Position numbers and translations under genes: made by a program. A stretch of DNA of 64,000 nt from Enoplosus armatus (taxonomy: Eukaryota; Chordata; Actinopteri; Centrarchiformes; Enoplosidae). Location: positions 22,147,108 through 22,211,107 of the forward strand of contig NC_092184.1 of assembly GCF_043641665.1 (NCBI RefSeq), in the 5' to 3' direction. The notes beneath the pieces were generated by a model. That model searched no databases and was not told the DNA's origin. It was given only the letters and a program-made list of their open reading frames with translations. The stretch's first letter is position 1, and every line of letters starts with the position of its first letter. Positions 46,172 to 56,814 of this stretch are shown one piece after another.

Positions 46172-47870
46172 GCGCCACATTATGCCAGTGGAGCGTTTTA
46201 TTGCTTTTAATCAGTGCAGTCTCACCATGATGGAGATATGGGCCGAGAGCACATCCAGTCATCCACTCATCAGCCACATAGAAAGAGAGTCAGAGCACAT
46301 TAATGATATTTCATTGTGAAAGCTTTTGACCATAATCATTCTCAACAGGCTTCACGTGTGCTTGTTTGGTTTCTTTTTGAAGTGATTGTAAATCAAATCA
46401 AGGTTCCATTCAAAGCAGAGTTCAGGTTTAACATGAAAATGAAACCTAGAACCTCCTGAGGACATTATTCTTAGTTCCTTATATTTTGTGGTATCATGCC
46501 TATTGTTTGCTGTTGAACTCCAATTTACTCAGGGTGTAAAAATAACACACAACAATAGTGTAATCCAATACAAAAGCCTGGAAAATAAGTATGTAAGTGA
46601 GTAAACACGTCAGGTTCAAGCTCTTTGGTGATCTTTGAGGCCATACTTTGTGACAGTGTTGTACTGGATTACCATCCAGGCAAAGTGGGAAACTGCCCTG
46701 GGGCAAAATACCAGGTTCACTGCATGTCTCTTGTTTTTGTTAATTTGATTAATTGAACATTTGTTCGGGAATTTGCATCACATTTTCAACTAATGCAGGT
46801 CCTGCATAATCAGATCTTTTTGTGTCCCTGTCTTGTAGGAGGACCATGTCTCAAAAACTGGTTTCAAGAACTACCTTCTTGGTGTGTGTATAGTGTGTTT
46901 AATGAAACAGTCTCGATATACAAAGATTTTTTTTTGAAGCATTGAAGCAAAAAAGTATCCCATTAGCTCTCTTGAAACCTCTTGATCTCTTTCAGTCTTT
47001 CATCAGCTGTGTGAACGTTAACTCTGAGAGTGCGACCTGTCAAATCTGGAGTGAGGAGGAAGGGTGTCAGGAAGGGCACTCCCTTTGGTCACAACATGGG
47101 AGGTTTCTATGTATATACTGCAGTCTGACTGCGCGGCTGTTCAACTCCTCCCTTTTCCTTTAATAGCCTGATATCTCTCTCACTCTGTGTTACAAAATGA
47201 ATCCAGTTTCACTCACGCTGTCAAGTATCTGGCAGAGTTTCCATTCAACACAGACTCCTGCGACTAGATTTCATGACTCCGGACTGTGCACACTTCACAA
47301 CCCATACGAGAATGAAAGATTAAGATTTGAACCATCCTGGATGCATGATCTCAGTGTATCCGACTGCAGGTGTCATGTGTTGTGGGTGTATTGTAATTGT
47401 AGTGTACTGTGCTTTATCTTTGCCCATTCAGGGTGTTTTTGCATGTTGCTGTTTGAACTGTGGACACTTTTGATGCCTGCCAGGTGGATACACAGTGCAG
47501 GAAGTGACCCCGTTTCCTGGTGGTGGGCATGTGGGCAGACCACAAATGTTGAGGCTGGTTGTGATGATAAAGATGATTCAAGAGTGTATTTGGGAAATAA
47601 AAACACAGAGTCAGATGAGAGATTGTGGCCCCTCCTCACCTTGCTCCTCCCCCTGCTGAAATGTGTGTATACCTCAGTGTACCTGTATGTGTCCGATTGT
47701 GTGTGTGTGTTTAACAGCCTGTGAAAGCCAAAGAGCAAGCAGTGTTTCAGGAAAGTAGTTGACTGGTCAAGTGGCAAAGTGGAAAACGACAGCTCTGGGG
47801 AGGCAGGTGGCAAGGAAGAAGAGAAGGAGACAAAAGAGGGGGGAAAAAAAGAGGGCAAACAGAGGCGAGA
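46169..47870. other. Presumed upstream region of the RAP1GAP2-like first exon
   Basis: Includes overlapping open frames on both strands at 47197-47936, judged non-coding because they are low-complexity or lack any family signal. No TATA box is assigned. Confidence 0.35.
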
Positions 47871-47938
47871 GAGAGAGAGGGAGGGAGGGAGGGAGGGAGA
47901 TTGGGTCAGAGAGAGACACAAAGTGCAAGTATTCACAG

Positions 47939-47970
<32 letters not shown>
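47871..47970. repeat. (GA)n / (GGGA)n purine tract in the presumed 5' UTR or promoter
   Basis: GAGAGAGAGAGG then (GGGA)4-5 at 47879-47900, and (GA)14 at 47942-47970, ending 78 nt before the RAP1GAP2-like ATG. GA-rich tracts of this kind are often part of 5' UTRs or GAGA-type promoter elements. Confidence 0.85.
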
Positions 47971-47973
<3 letters not shown>

Positions 47974-48047
47974 ACAGCAGAGCATACATTTCCCAGAGGA
48001 GAGAGCCTGAGAGCGAGAGAGACTGCTGAGAAGTTCAGTCTGACAAA

Positions 48048-48244
48048 ATGCTGAGGAGGAGGAGAAGCGTGTCATTTGGTGGATTTGGATGGTATGTTGC
48101 TTTTTCATTGGATGCTAATGTCTGTGTGTGTCTGCCCAGGCTCATGATTGTGCACGTCATGATTACGCTTGTATAGTGAGTTTAAATGATGTACTTTCTG
48201 TACTGATGTATTATGCTGCTGAAATGTCTATATGTTGGTGTTAC

Positions 48245-48313
<69 letters not shown>

Positions 48314-48442
48314 TGTGTGTGTGTGTGTGTGTGTGGTGCAAAAATGTAAACTTTTTTTTAAAAAGGAAGGATGGGTGGAGGCTGCTCCTCTGTGTCACAC
48401 CTCTAACACTTTGTCCTCTGTTAGATGGCCTGTGTTTGTGTT

Positions 48443-48491
<49 letters not shown>

Positions 48492-51323
48492 ATGAGAATG
48501 TACAGTTTCACTCTGTGCCGTCTCCGTTCAGGGAGGGATACTACAATCAACAGGCTGCTTTGTTTCTGCCTGCTGTCTGTGTCTGCTGTTGTTGTTGCTG
48601 TCCTGTTGTGGGACTGTGGTGGACGCAGCTCCTACCAGTCGTGTTCTCCTGCTCTATTGGCCAGGAGAAGTTCCCATGATGCAGCGCTGAAGAAGCTGCC
48701 AGGGAGCCCATTTAGCGCTGAATGCGCTGACACACTCGGATGGAGTGTTTTTGTGCTGGCTCCCCTGCTGGTTGTCATTCTGACACTGAAGCGCTGCTTC
48801 AGAGCACTTAACCTTCCCAGCTGGGCTGAGGCAGCACGTCCTGCCAGACGGGCTGAAATAACCTGAAACAGAACCTGAAACAGACAGTCATTACGTGTGA
48901 CAGGGTTAATTAGTGACCATTGTGTATGACAGTGATAAAAACAAAACAATCAGATTATTTTCCGAAAAATAGGTGATTTCTTAAAGGTACACTGCACTGA
49001 TTTTACACAGTGAGCCCTGTGAGCAGCTGTATAATGTGTTCTGTGGCTCTGACTGAAATTTCAACATTAGAAAATATAACCCTGAGTGGCATTATGGGAA
49101 CTGAAGAATCAGGCTTTATTTTTGCAGGGGGGGGCTTTACCCATACAAGGGACTAAAAGCATAATTCCTTGACAAATTAAAGAACGCCTTATAGAATAAA
49201 CTGTCCCTCTGCAGGAAACTCCACTAATAAGTCTTTTTTTATTATTATTACACAATAAAAGAAAAAAGAAGAAAAAATGTGCCAAAAGGGTACGATTGTC
49301 TCCAAAACAAATAACCTTTCAAGAATTACCAAGAATCCTCATGAAGCCGCACTCATGTGGAATTATCCCTCCTGACTGGCAGATTTTTAGCTTGTTATAA
49401 TGTCTTGAAATATGAGGTGGAAAGACTTCTTAAACAGGATTATTCCTGCTGTGTATCAGTTCTTTAAGCAAACTACTTTTACTGTAAGTAAATGCTTCAA
49501 CAGATTACATTTTGTATGAAGCAAAGACAGACAAGCAGAGAAGGGACAATATGCATTGCTAAATACCCTAAAACCATAGCATGCTGTTGTCCCACTAACA
49601 GCTGGCTTTTCAGGAGGATTTTAGATTTCTGGTTTCTTTTCTTTCTCTTTTTGGACATGGGCAGACACACGTATGGATGGCTACTTCAGATGGAGACATA
49701 TTTGAGCACCTGCTTATATATATAGTATATCATTAGTCAGCCTGGTCATCTCTGATGCATTTTGTAAAGGCGCTGTTAAAACCTTGTGTTAGATCCCGTC
49801 CCCTCTGGACACACAATGTTGTCCCCATAATGTGATTAACATACATGCAGTCAATTGTAGTACTCCCTTCAGTTCCAAGATGTGGGATGAATAAAGCTTA
49901 CGCATGGCAGTATGATCTGTTGGATGATTCAGGCATAAGGTGGGTGGTGTACCTAAAGCCTGTGAGAGCACAGACTACAGCTCCAGTATGATAAGAACGA
50001 GGCCAACAGTTGTCGTCGTGCAACAACAGATAGCACTGAGACAATAAGGTGTCACTGCAGCAGAGCAGCAAACAAAATGTGAGATGTCTACAGGGACTTT
50101 TCATGTTCATTGTCTTATTTATCTGTATTTCTGTTAATTGAGATTCATCTTTAATAATGCATTATGCAAACTTTTGCATAAACTACTGTAGCTGCATTTA
50201 CTACTTCACTAGCTGTAGCTCAATATGTCTATTGTCCTGACATTTGACACATGTCTTGTTACTAACATGAGGAATTACAACCTCAGTTCTCTCTGCTTGG
50301 TGCTATATGCGTCTGTCGATGCTGCTATAATAAACACTGTTGTTGGTATCATCCAAAAAACCCTGGAAAAAATTCAAATCATATTTAAAACATCCAGGTT
50401 GGGTGAGGGTGCTAGTGTGCACTGTGTGTTGTTGTACGTGTGTGTCTGTTATGAGTGCGTGTAATTGCATGAAATAGATCGGGCCACGTTCTGCACGGTT
50501 CAGTCTCCAAATTAATGGGATTAAAGAATTAATGTCATAACGTCTTCCTCAGAGAGTCATGTGAAAACGCTGTCAAACAAGCGCCGAACATGCACATACA
50601 TAAATGCATGTGCACACACGCACACAAACACACACACACACTTGCAAATAAGGTGGAAACTCTCAACATATTTGTATGTACAGTTTCCCTCAAACAACAG
50701 CCCCATGTGCCTCACAGATCCTCCTCTATTATTAGCAGTAAATAGCAACTGAACTGAAAAGTTGTTAATATAACATCTTCTGACTTCCAATGTTTTTAGT
50801 GTGAACAGTATGTAGTGAAGCATGAATAAATCCCTTATAAACAGTGAGACCGCTCATAACCGGTCTGAGCAGCTTGCAGAGATGTAACCTTGTTAAAATC
50901 GCTCCCCGCCAGTGACTTTGAACCGACACTGTGCTCTCTTACTGTCCTCAGGCTATACCCACTCTGTACGAACCAAAGAGCATTTAGAGAAAATTAGTAA
51001 GCTTTGTTGCAACAAATATGTACGGGAAAAATACGTTTTACACACCTTAGAAGTGTTTTGTTTCTTATATACATATGGTTTCCCCCTTTCCATATGAAAG
51101 TGAATGCCAATGTGCCAGGAGAAGCAGTCACACATTAATGACCATTTTTCAAATGCCATAGCACCCAGGGGTCCCATTATACCATGCAGAGATGAAGTCA
51201 TACATCTCACACCCCTCACCATCTTGATTTGCATGTCTTCCAGTGTTCAGATCCTTACTGCTGTAAAGTAAGAGCACATATGGCAAAGAATTTAATTGAG
51301 GCTTTTGAGCAATCGTGATCAAT

Positions 51324-51376
<53 letters not shown>

Positions 51377-51435
51377 TTTCTCTCCTGCCTCCTCTCCAGG
51401 ATCGACAAGCCCACTTTGTCTGCATTGAGAGCCCG
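48048..51435 (+). CDS. rap1gap2: RAP1GAP2-like Rap GTPase-activating protein, first two coding exons (partial)
   Basis: Exon 48048-48091 encodes MLRRRRSVSFGGFG plus two bases of Trp; exon 51400-51435 (36 nt) completes Trp and encodes IDKPTLSALRAR up to a phase-2 donor (GCCCG|GTAAGT). The N-terminus closely matches RAP1GAP2 (basic RRSVSFGGFGWIDK; the human form has RKRSVSFGGFGWIDK at the same residue numbers) and differs from RAP1GAP, which has RSFTFGAYGG. RAP1GAP2 converts Rap1-GTP to Rap1-GDP and acts in platelets and at synapses; its RapGAP domain is far downstream and not in this window. Ser7 and Ser9 are conserved in number: in the human protein phospho-Ser9 binds 14-3-3 and PKA/PKG phosphorylation of Ser7 blocks this. 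I did not find the next exon before 64 kb. Confidence 0.8.
48247..48335. repeat. (GT)n(GCGT)n(GT)n compound microsatellite in intron 1
   Basis: About 16 GT, eight GCGT and twelve GT units. Alternating purine-pyrimidine with CpG is favourable to Z-DNA. It starts ~155 bp after the first-exon donor. Confidence 0.9.
48431..48490. repeat. (GT)n microsatellite
   Basis: About 25 GT units with a few TTTG interruptions at the left end. Confidence 0.9.
48970..49200. repeat. Dispersed repeat in RAP1GAP2-like intron 1
   Basis: AAAGGTACACTGCACTGATT, AATATAACCCTGAGTGGCAT, TATGGGAACTGAAGAATCAG form a block I associate with a common teleost repeat; a partial relative is at 35940-36060. Confidence 0.45.
49201..51326. 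other. Remainder of RAP1GAP2-like intron 1
   Basis: No exon or named repeat; a short (CA)n lies at ~50625-50642. Confidence 0.45.
51327..51375 (+). repeat. (TG)~24 tract 24 nt upstream of the micro-exon acceptor
   Basis: 49 nt of uninterrupted TG followed by CTTTCTCTCCTGCCTCCTCTCCAG and then the 36-nt exon. UG repeats beside a 3' splice site are known binding sites for TDP-43 and CELF proteins; a regulatory role here is inference. Confidence 0.9.
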
Positions 51436-52119
51436 GTAAGTTCTTCTTTAAATCCTGTTTTTTTTGGCATGTTCTTGCTTCGAAAATGATCAAATTGATC
51501 TGAACATCTAGTTAATATTCTAATCTTAGTTAGTCTTAATTTGCGTAAACGTGCTTGTGGGGAAATTCCTGGGAGGCGCTGGTGTGTAACAGCTCACAAA
51601 TGAAGACTGAGACTGCGGCTTTGGCCACATCATAAGTAACTTAAAAGCTACTTTAAACCTGGACCCTATTTCCTCTCATTTTCCATCCCACTGATTGATT
51701 CTCACTAAAACCTCAACAATCGATTCCCTTACAGAGCTATTGACATTTTATTTGAGCAGCACTCGTACTCCCTCTGCACTGAAAGCCTTTTCAGCTCATG
51801 GTACACATGAAAATGACTTAAATTCATTCCTTTCTTCTGTAGTTTTGATGCTACTTAATCACTTCCTTGTTCATTCTTTACCTGCCATCTGTCTTGTACT
51901 TGCCTTCAGGAGTGTGATTAACTAACTGCTCCAGCAGAGACAGTCAGTTGTACTTGTAGATGTTGTGTTTGTAATGTGTGAATCAAACATTCGGAGTCTT
52001 GTACGCTGCTTTGCACTCACAGCAACATGGATCGTTTAAGGGGCGAGTGGTTTTTTTTGGTTGTCAGGTTTCTGCCCCTGGTTTTGCCTCTCAGGCTACA
52101 TTCAGGCTGACATAACCCT
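51436..52119. other. Presumed RAP1GAP2-like intron 2, left part
   Basis: Nothing beyond AT-rich unique sequence. Confidence 0.4.
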
Positions 52120-52500
52120 TTCATTGAGGAAGTTTGTATTCAAAACCGCCTACTATACTAGCAGTACGTACTGATTTGGCCAAAAATGTAGCATGTCGTA
52201 GGCAAACAAAAGCAAAATATGCAGTATGTCAAAAACACCCGGATGTCGTACTGATTCAGAAAAACTCTCCATTAAACTCTCACTTATTTCACCTCAGCAG
52301 TCACCAAAATTTGTTTCTGAACACATTTGAAATAAGCAACCCAGTTACTGAATCTTCACTCAACTTAGGTCTACAAGCCTCATTTAAAAGTTTGCTCTGA
52401 CTTTTGCAAGGCAGGGACATAATACCTGCATGTACTACGGAAACCATAGTACATACTGCGTGCTGCATTTATTGGTAGTATGCAGTTCTGAATATAGCTG
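52120..52500. repeat. Dispersed repeat (TACGTACTGATTTGGCCAAA type), probably a nonautonomous DNA transposon
   Basis: TTCAAAACCGCCTACTATAC, GTACGTACTGATTTGGCCAA, CACCCGGATGTCGTACTGAT and, at the far end, TTGGTAGTATGCAGTTCTGA are the recognisable parts of an abundant teleost repeat. Class assignment (hAT-like) is uncertain. Confidence 0.6.
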
Positions 52501-53019
52501 AAGTTTGTTGGGACTGTATGCAACCTGACAGGAAGATCTGCAGACACAACTCAGGGCTCAAAAACAACTCATCCGAAATCTTAATACGTCTTAATTTACA
52601 GGTAAAAATATGTAGTTTTATAAAAATATGTTACAGTTTTATCAAAGTAAAGGCAGGACAAAGTGTTCCCGGCACAATAACTTATTTTTAGTTACTAAAA
52701 CTAAGCTCTTCTATAACCTTATCTATATAGTTGTCGAAGGCACAAAGACCAGTTCCATTATAATGTGCTAACTTCTAGGTTAACATAAATGCATGTAAAT
52801 AAATCGCGTTCAGGTAGAACTCCAGGCGTCATTGTGTCCCCTTGACTTCTGGAACCAAAAATAAAGCCTGTGTTCTTAGCAAAACCCACCCCTGGATAGA
52901 TTTTCTTGATAGATAATTTTCTACTTTGACGAGTTGTTCAAGGCTACAATGACAGGATGAGACAATGAACAACGGCGTATCCTTTCAGACTGTCGGCAGT
53001 CCTGTCAGAGCTCATTGTA

Positions 53020-53315
53020 GGACGGCACGGTGATTTAACCACCGTCACAGAAAGAAGCTACAGGGTTCAGATGCCACCGGGGCTGACTGGGGACTTTCTC
53101 TGTTATCGTGGGTTTCCTCTGCTTGTTGTGGTTTTCTCCCACAGTCAAAGAGAAACATGTTAGGCGTTGGTTAAACTTCTGCTTTTGCCCTTGATCAACG
53201 CACATGGCCTCAGCAATGGAGATGGTCTGAGGGCATTGTGGCTGCCCACTGCTCCAAAATAGTAAGGATGGGTCAAATGCAGATGACTAACTGTCCCTCA
53301 GGGAATGAAACTTCA
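53020..53315 (+). mobile_element. Decayed tRNA-derived SINE
   Basis: GGCACGGTGATTTAACCACC at the head, GGGTTTCCTCTGCTTGTTGT and GGTTTTCTCCCACAGTCAAA in the body, and ATAGTAAGGATGGGTCAAAT plus a T/A-rich end match the structure of common fish SINEs. Confidence 0.6.
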
Positions 53316-55850
53316 CTTAATGAAATTACATAACAACCTTATATAACTGGTTTCTGCAGGGTAGTTTACGTCATGTTGCTTTTAACACAAGTCAGATTAG
53401 GCGTTCTTTAACACATAGCCACAGTGTACTGTTGAATAGCTGCCCTGTGTTGCTCCACCACTGGCTTTGTTGATGTTTGATTCATTGGACGGATGCCATT
53501 GTTCGCTCTCAGTTTGGTTGTCTGTGTTTTGGAAACAAGAACTGACGATGTCCAACAGATAATTATGAGTTTTGAGTTTTGTAATTCATAGCTGTAAAAG
53601 GAGAAGTTAACAGTGGAGGTTTTGACTCATGTGGACTTTAATATGTGACCAGGTTGTGCAAGTTGAGAAAACCATTAAGCTGAAGTCAAAATCACATTGT
53701 GCAATGATCATTTGAGATGTACGCAGCAGCTGTTTGGTCGAATGAACTGTGGAGAGTGGAGTGGAGAGAGAATTTGCTGCTTGTCGTGTGCCTGCTTCAT
53801 GTGATGCTCTTTGAGGATGTTATGTGTGAAGAGCTTCTCTTGAAACAAACCACCGGCAAGCCCCGCTAATGGTGGTTGCCGTAGCAATGAGGGATTGAAG
53901 GGCTTCTGTGTGTGTCTACACCCCAAACTCCACCCTCCAGAGCACGCTGCTCTATGTGTCTCACCCACTTTTGAGTCAATTACTCAGACATTTACTCTCT
54001 GAACTTGTAATGCAAACGTGCTTAAGCCTTTTGTGTTGCCCCATGTGCTGTCTTCATCCCTCACCTTCTACCTTTGCAAGTGCTCAGGCTGTCCATGTTT
54101 GCCATAATGGCGCCACCTGTTGAAACTTCACTGTTGACTTTGTTTAGGGAATGCTTTAAGAATTGACTCATTTTGGAGACCTGTAGCCTCGACTGCCTGT
54201 ACCATCTGCGACACAACTGTAAATACAAAATAATTTGATTTAGACTGCAAAAGAATCTCCATCTCACCAACTCCTCTCTGTCTATAATTGAGTCCTAAAA
54301 TTTGATTTAAAAAAATGCCAGTCCAGTTGGATCATTTCCACCTGTTTCTAGAATTTTCCAGAAATGAATGTCTGTATCTTAAAACAAGGAAAATGAGACT
54401 TGGACACAACTGGCAGATCTTTTCACTTGTTTTAACACGGCTTTTCTACACCAGAGACTCAGGGTCGTATTCTGAGTTAATTAAAGCACCAAGCTGGTAG
54501 CAGCTCATCATAATTTACGAGTTTATTTTTACTCTTTTGACAACAAGTGATGCTCTAAATATATCTGAAGATTAAGTATAAGTTTCAGATGTACTTTGAG
54601 TCTGTAAAAGGTTTGCATCCATCAGAATAGTCAAAATGAAAGTAACAATAATCTAGAACGTGAATCTGCGTATGAGACACAGGATTAAAATGCTGGACTG
54701 TGTCTCCAAAGGCCACAATGATACAACACTAAACAAGGCAGATTTGTTGTCAGCCTTGTTTCAGACACAAAGAAAAACTCATGTAAAATAGGACTCGTCT
54801 GTTGTCTACGGTGTTCACATGCACACACACACACACATCCAGTGTCTCCCTCAGTCCCTGGCCAGGTGTCATTAGACCGTCTGCTCTGGAGTGGTTTCTG
54901 AATATGAATGAGTGAGTCGTGACTCCTGCTTGAGCTGCTGCTGTGCTTAGACGCTGAGCAGCACCGACTTGTATGTGCATGTGTGTGCGTGTTTGATCCA
55001 GGAGTTAGATGTAAGAAAGCAGACAAGCACCAAAGACAGAGAGGAACAGAAATGACGCTCTACTTATAATGGCTCCCAATGAGAATTCAATGCAAAGGGG
55101 AGGATGGACAGATGGAGAAGTGAGTTCGTATGTGGGGACGCTTGACATGCTAACAGGGGACAGTTTTAAATGTAAAGAAAGAGAATCATCTCTATTTAAT
55201 TTAATGTTGTTAATGTTGAGTCACAGCAAAGCAGCATCACGGGCCAAAAAAGCCTGGAGAGAGCCTGGACTTAGTAGATATCATAAGAGGGGAGTAAAGA
55301 AGAATTGGACAGATGGCAGTATTGGATGACAAAAAAGATTTAATTCGTCCTTTTACTCCATATTTGTATAACTCTGGCCCCATGCTTGCTGCTTGAATGC
55401 TGATGTCCTGATAAACTACCTAAACTGAATTGTCATGTTCCCAATTTAAGGAGCCAGAAAGGATGATGAGAGCAAAAAAGGGAAAGTGGAAAAAAACACG
55501 AGATGGATGTCTCACTTCAAAGTTTGTGGCTGAAGGGCAGCAGGTGTGAGGATTTTATCAGTTTACAGTGTGCTTTTTATTCCTCCTCCGCTCCAACTGT
55601 TCCTCTGCCTCTCCTCCGCTCATGGATACTACAAAGAGACCCCTCCGCCTTCACCATACACATAACACCTCATTAACAACTGCATAATCAAACCTGTGTG
55701 TCCGTGTAGCCTAAGTGTGTGTGTGTGAGCAAACACGTGCATCTGTTTGTGGGTTTTGTCTTGAAGTGGTGGTGAGGGTGAATGAATATTATAAGTGGAC
55801 AAACAGGGATAATGGAGGAGAGAGAGAGAGGATGAAACATAGAGAGAAAA
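53316..55850. other. Presumed intronic or intergenic DNA, no gene seen
   Basis: No exon with family resemblance. Short (CA)n at ~54820-54838. Confidence 0.35.
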
Positions 55851-55862
55851 GGGGGGGGGGGG
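55851..55862. repeat. Poly-G run (G12) in a purine-rich patch
   Basis: Twelve consecutive G after AGAGAGAAAA; potential G-quadruplex or slippage site. Confidence 0.9.
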
Positions 55863-55901
55863 AGAAGTTGCACCTGATCAGCTTCTTAATAGAGCTTGAC
55901 G

Positions 55902-55918
55902 ATGCCCCGCAAACTGTG
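55902..55918 (+). other. Very weak candidate first exon (MPRKL)
   Basis: ATG CCC CGC AAA CTG TG is followed by the consensus donor GTGAGT and ends in phase 2, the phase of the RAP1GAP2-like exons. Only five codons; likely chance. Confidence 0.1.
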
Positions 55919-56771
55919 GTGAGTAACTGCTGTCTGTGTGTATAACCACTGTCTGCATGCTTGTAATTGCATGATTTACTTATATCTTCTTCTTTTATCG
56001 ACTTCTAAGTCGTTACATCAGACCAGACCAGGTTTGTCTCGACGTGTTGCTTTTGTGTCCGGACTGCTGGCATCGCGAGTTACTGTTTAAGTCATGCATC
56101 ATTGTAAGATACCTGGGAATGTCTTCACTGATATTTTATGTACACAAGAAGTTGAGTGACTAAATATAGAACCGGTTTTATGAATGGGGAGAGTTATCTA
56201 TCCCGCTTTACATGAGGTCAGGGGATGTAAGTTTTGTCTCATTGTTGAGTCTTATTTTTTATTAAATTATTGTAAATACATATCTGTGGACCCCAGAGAG
56301 AGTAGCCACTGTTGATGTTCCAGTACACAGAGGAGAGGAGATAACTTGAATTTAGTAAGTAAAGTACAACAACTTAAAGTGGACTACAATAAAGCCAAAG
56401 TGAACAGAATAGAGTAGAGCAGTATAGAACAGAGTGTAATAAAAGAGTGTTGCTGTGTGTTATATGTATTTATTCAGGATATTTGATGGCTCCGATCACG
56501 TAGCTCTTCAGTCAGCCTCAGATACAGACGGATTCATCAACCTGTCTCTATAAAGAGAGCTATCACGCATGTGGGTCACCGTCTAGCTCCAGGTCGTTTT
56601 TAGAGGAGCTGCTGGTGTCCAGTGTCCTTATGTCTTTGTATCATTTATGTGCTGTAAGACGTCTTTAGGTTGATTCTCACAGTGTAAGTACCAAAACAGA
56701 TGGTTTTACCCGCTGGATTTTCTGTCCGACTGTCTGCCTGCCTCCTCTACCCGACTGTTAACATGCGTGTT

Positions 56772-56775
<4 letters not shown>

Positions 56776-56805
<30 letters not shown>
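56776..56805. repeat. (GT)n microsatellite
   Basis: About 15 GT units followed by GAGAGAGAG. Confidence 0.95.

Positions 56806-56814
<9 letters not shown>

Noticed and set aside
47197..47936. Long overlapping open frames on both strands (about 175 and 187 codons)
   Set aside because: The minus-strand frame is dominated by Ser/Pro/Leu from a GA/GGGA tract. The plus-strand one has no family resemblance, no splice logic and unusual Cys/Trp content. Opposite-strand overlap suggests chance.
48247..48490. Regularly repeated short units that might suggest a CRISPR-like array
   Set aside because: They are simple GT/GCGT microsatellites in vertebrate DNA, without unique spacers.
48213..48866. 217-codon plus-strand open frame with two hydrophobic segments
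   Set aside because: The first half is translated GT repeat (CVCVCV). The second half could look like a two-pass membrane protein, but it lies in the RAP1GAP2-like intron, has no initiator outside the repeat region and no recognised family.
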